In this document: in pieces, positions 29,008 to 29,747 of the stretch | How the letters are laid out: each line of letters opens with the position of its first letter | Position numbering within the stretch: the first letter of the stretch is position 1 | NCBI RefSeq assembly: GCF_035818635.1 | Contig: NZ_JAYLLH010000036.1 | Location: forward strand, 1-29,747 | Reading direction: 5' to 3' | Source of the DNA: Mesobacterium_A hydrothermale | GTDB taxonomy: Bacteria > Pseudomonadota > Alphaproteobacteria > Rhodobacterales > Rhodobacteraceae | DNA: 29,747 nucleotides | Position numbers and translations under genes: made by a program | The notes under the pieces: model-generated | What the model saw: only the letters and a program-made list of their open reading frames with translations | Told to the model about the DNA's origin: nothing | The model's database searches: none

Positions 29008-29747
29008 ATGAGGGAGGATGACGATCGGATTACCCTGCCCTTGCATGTCGCCGGTTCCGGCACACTCGACCGCCTGGTCGACACCGCTCGGGACTACGCC
29101 AAAGCCTCGACGTCCGAGAACACGAACAAGGCCTATGCCGCCGACTGGAAGCACTTCGCGCGTTGGTGCAGGCTGAAGGGTGCGGAGCCCTTACCTCCGT
29201 CTTCAGAAATGATCGGCTTGTATCTGGCCGACCTGGCCGCGCCGACCAACGGGTCCCCTACCCTCTCGGTCAGCACCATCGAGCGTCGCCTCTCAGGTCT
29301 GGCATGGAACTATGCGCAACGGGGGTTCACTCTCGATCGCAAGAACCGCCACATTGCTTCGGTCCTGGCGGGGATCAAGCGCAAGCACGCGCGCCCGCCA
29401 GTGCAGAAGGAAGCGATCCAGGCCGAGGACATCCTCGCAATGGTTGCCACCCTGTCGCACGATCTTCGCGGGCTACGAGATCGTGCGATCCTGTTGCTCG
29501 GCTACGCTGGAGGCCTCCGCCGCTCGGAAATCGTGAGCCTCGATGTACATAAAGATGACACGCCAGATTCCGGCGGATGGATTGAGATCATGGAGAAAGG
29601 CGCCCTCCTGACCCTCAATGCGAAGACAGGTTGGCGCGAGGTCGAAATCGGCCGCGGCTCTAAGGATCAGACCTGCCCCGTGCATGCTCTCGAGCAATGG
29701 CTGCACTTTGCGAAGATCGACTTCGGCCCTGTCTTTGTAGGGACCTC
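29008..29747 (+). CDS. Tyrosine recombinase (phage-integrase family), N-terminal part (runs off right edge)
   Basis: The frame from ATG 29008 (GAGAGAGG 9 bases upstream) stays open to the window end, about 246 codons. The N-terminal core-binding (SAM-like) domain reads TSENTNKAYAADWKHFARWC, PSSEMIGLYLADLAAP, STIERRLSGLAWNYAQRGF and HIASVLAGIKRKHARPPVQK. The catalytic domain begins with DLRGLRDRAILLLGYAGGLR followed by RSEIVSLDV, which contains the first catalytic Arg of the R...HxxR...Y family. The Lys, HxxR and Tyr positions lie mostly or wholly beyond the edge. Such proteins integrate, excise or resolve mobile DNA. Inverted repeats upstream may be its target. Whether the gene is intact cannot be told. 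Confidence 0.85.
   Translation, partial: MREDDDRITLPLHVAGSGTLDRLVDTARDYAKASTSENTNKAYAADWKHFARWCRLKGAEPLPPSSEMIGLYLADLAAPTNGSPTLSVSTIERRLSGLAWNYAQRGFTLDRKNRHIASVLAGIKRKHARPPVQKEAIQAEDILAMVATLSHDLRGLRDRAILLLGYAGGLRRSEIVSLDVHKDDTPDSGGWIEIMEKGALLTLNAKTGWREVEIGRGSKDQTCPVHALEQWLHFAKIDFGPVFVGT

Noticed and set aside
1..29747. tRNA or rRNA genes
   Set aside because: I saw no cloverleaf-like segment with conserved T-loop sequence and no rRNA-like stretch on either strand by eye; a tRNAscan run was not possible.

Overview
The window is a high-GC alphaproteobacterial segment, most likely from a Rhodobacteraceae/Rhodobacterales bacterium. The reasons are the protein flavour of the cob genes, the bluB/bluE gene arrangement, and an intergenic ATTT..CAAGATGAA motif that I recall as common in that order. 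About 24 kb (2.3-26.15 kb) is an almost complete oxygen-dependent (CobG-type) cobalamin pathway. Both flanks are built of mobile-element debris and plasmid-type genes.

Left flank (1-2268): a dismembered Tn5053/Tn7-like (tni) transposon. It holds the start of tniQ, a tniB without its N-terminal half, an apparent IS21-family end, an inverted repeat that looks like a recombinase site, a broken IS66 transposase, and a terminal array of 20-bp repeats ending in TGTCGC.

Cob region. Reading leftward from a cobalamin riboswitch at about 17.3-17.5 kb: DUF1636 ferredoxin-like gene, cobW, cobN, cobG, cobH, cobI, cobJ. cobK is inverted (+). The minus strand resumes with cobL, cobE, cobM, cobB, cobA, then a second cobalamin riboswitch, a lone cbiM-like permease gene and cobF. 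Rightward (+) from 17.5 kb: cobO, cobQ. Then leftward (-): a histidine-phosphatase gene, bluE, cobD, cobC, bluB. Then rightward (+): cobP, cobU, cobV (Salmonella-type names CobU, CobT, CobS). Most neighbours in the same operon overlap by ATGA/TGATG or are 3 bp apart, so they are probably translationally coupled.

How the genes fit together: CobA makes precorrin-2. CobI, CobG, CobJ, CobM, CobF, CobK, CobL and CobH build hydrogenobyrinate, and CobB amidates it. CobN is the large cobaltochelatase subunit; the CobS/CobT chelatase partners and the CobR reductase are not in the window. CobO adenosylates and CobQ makes cobyric acid. BluE and CobC supply the aminopropanol phosphate arm used by CobD. 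CobP, CobU, CobV, BluB and the phosphatase assemble the lower ligand. The CbiM-like protein is a candidate cobalt-uptake component.

Right flank (26.16-29.75 kb): an internally deleted IS3-family remnant, the 3' part of an IS66 element with a small passenger ORF, an accessory scpB-DUF1403 pair (no smc or scpA nearby), a 0.4-kb intergenic region with inverted repeats, and the N-terminal part of a tyrosine recombinase running off the window. Two gene borders share a 4-bp palindrome: CATG gives both start codons of cobK/cobL, and CTAG gives both stop codons of cobQ/bluB.
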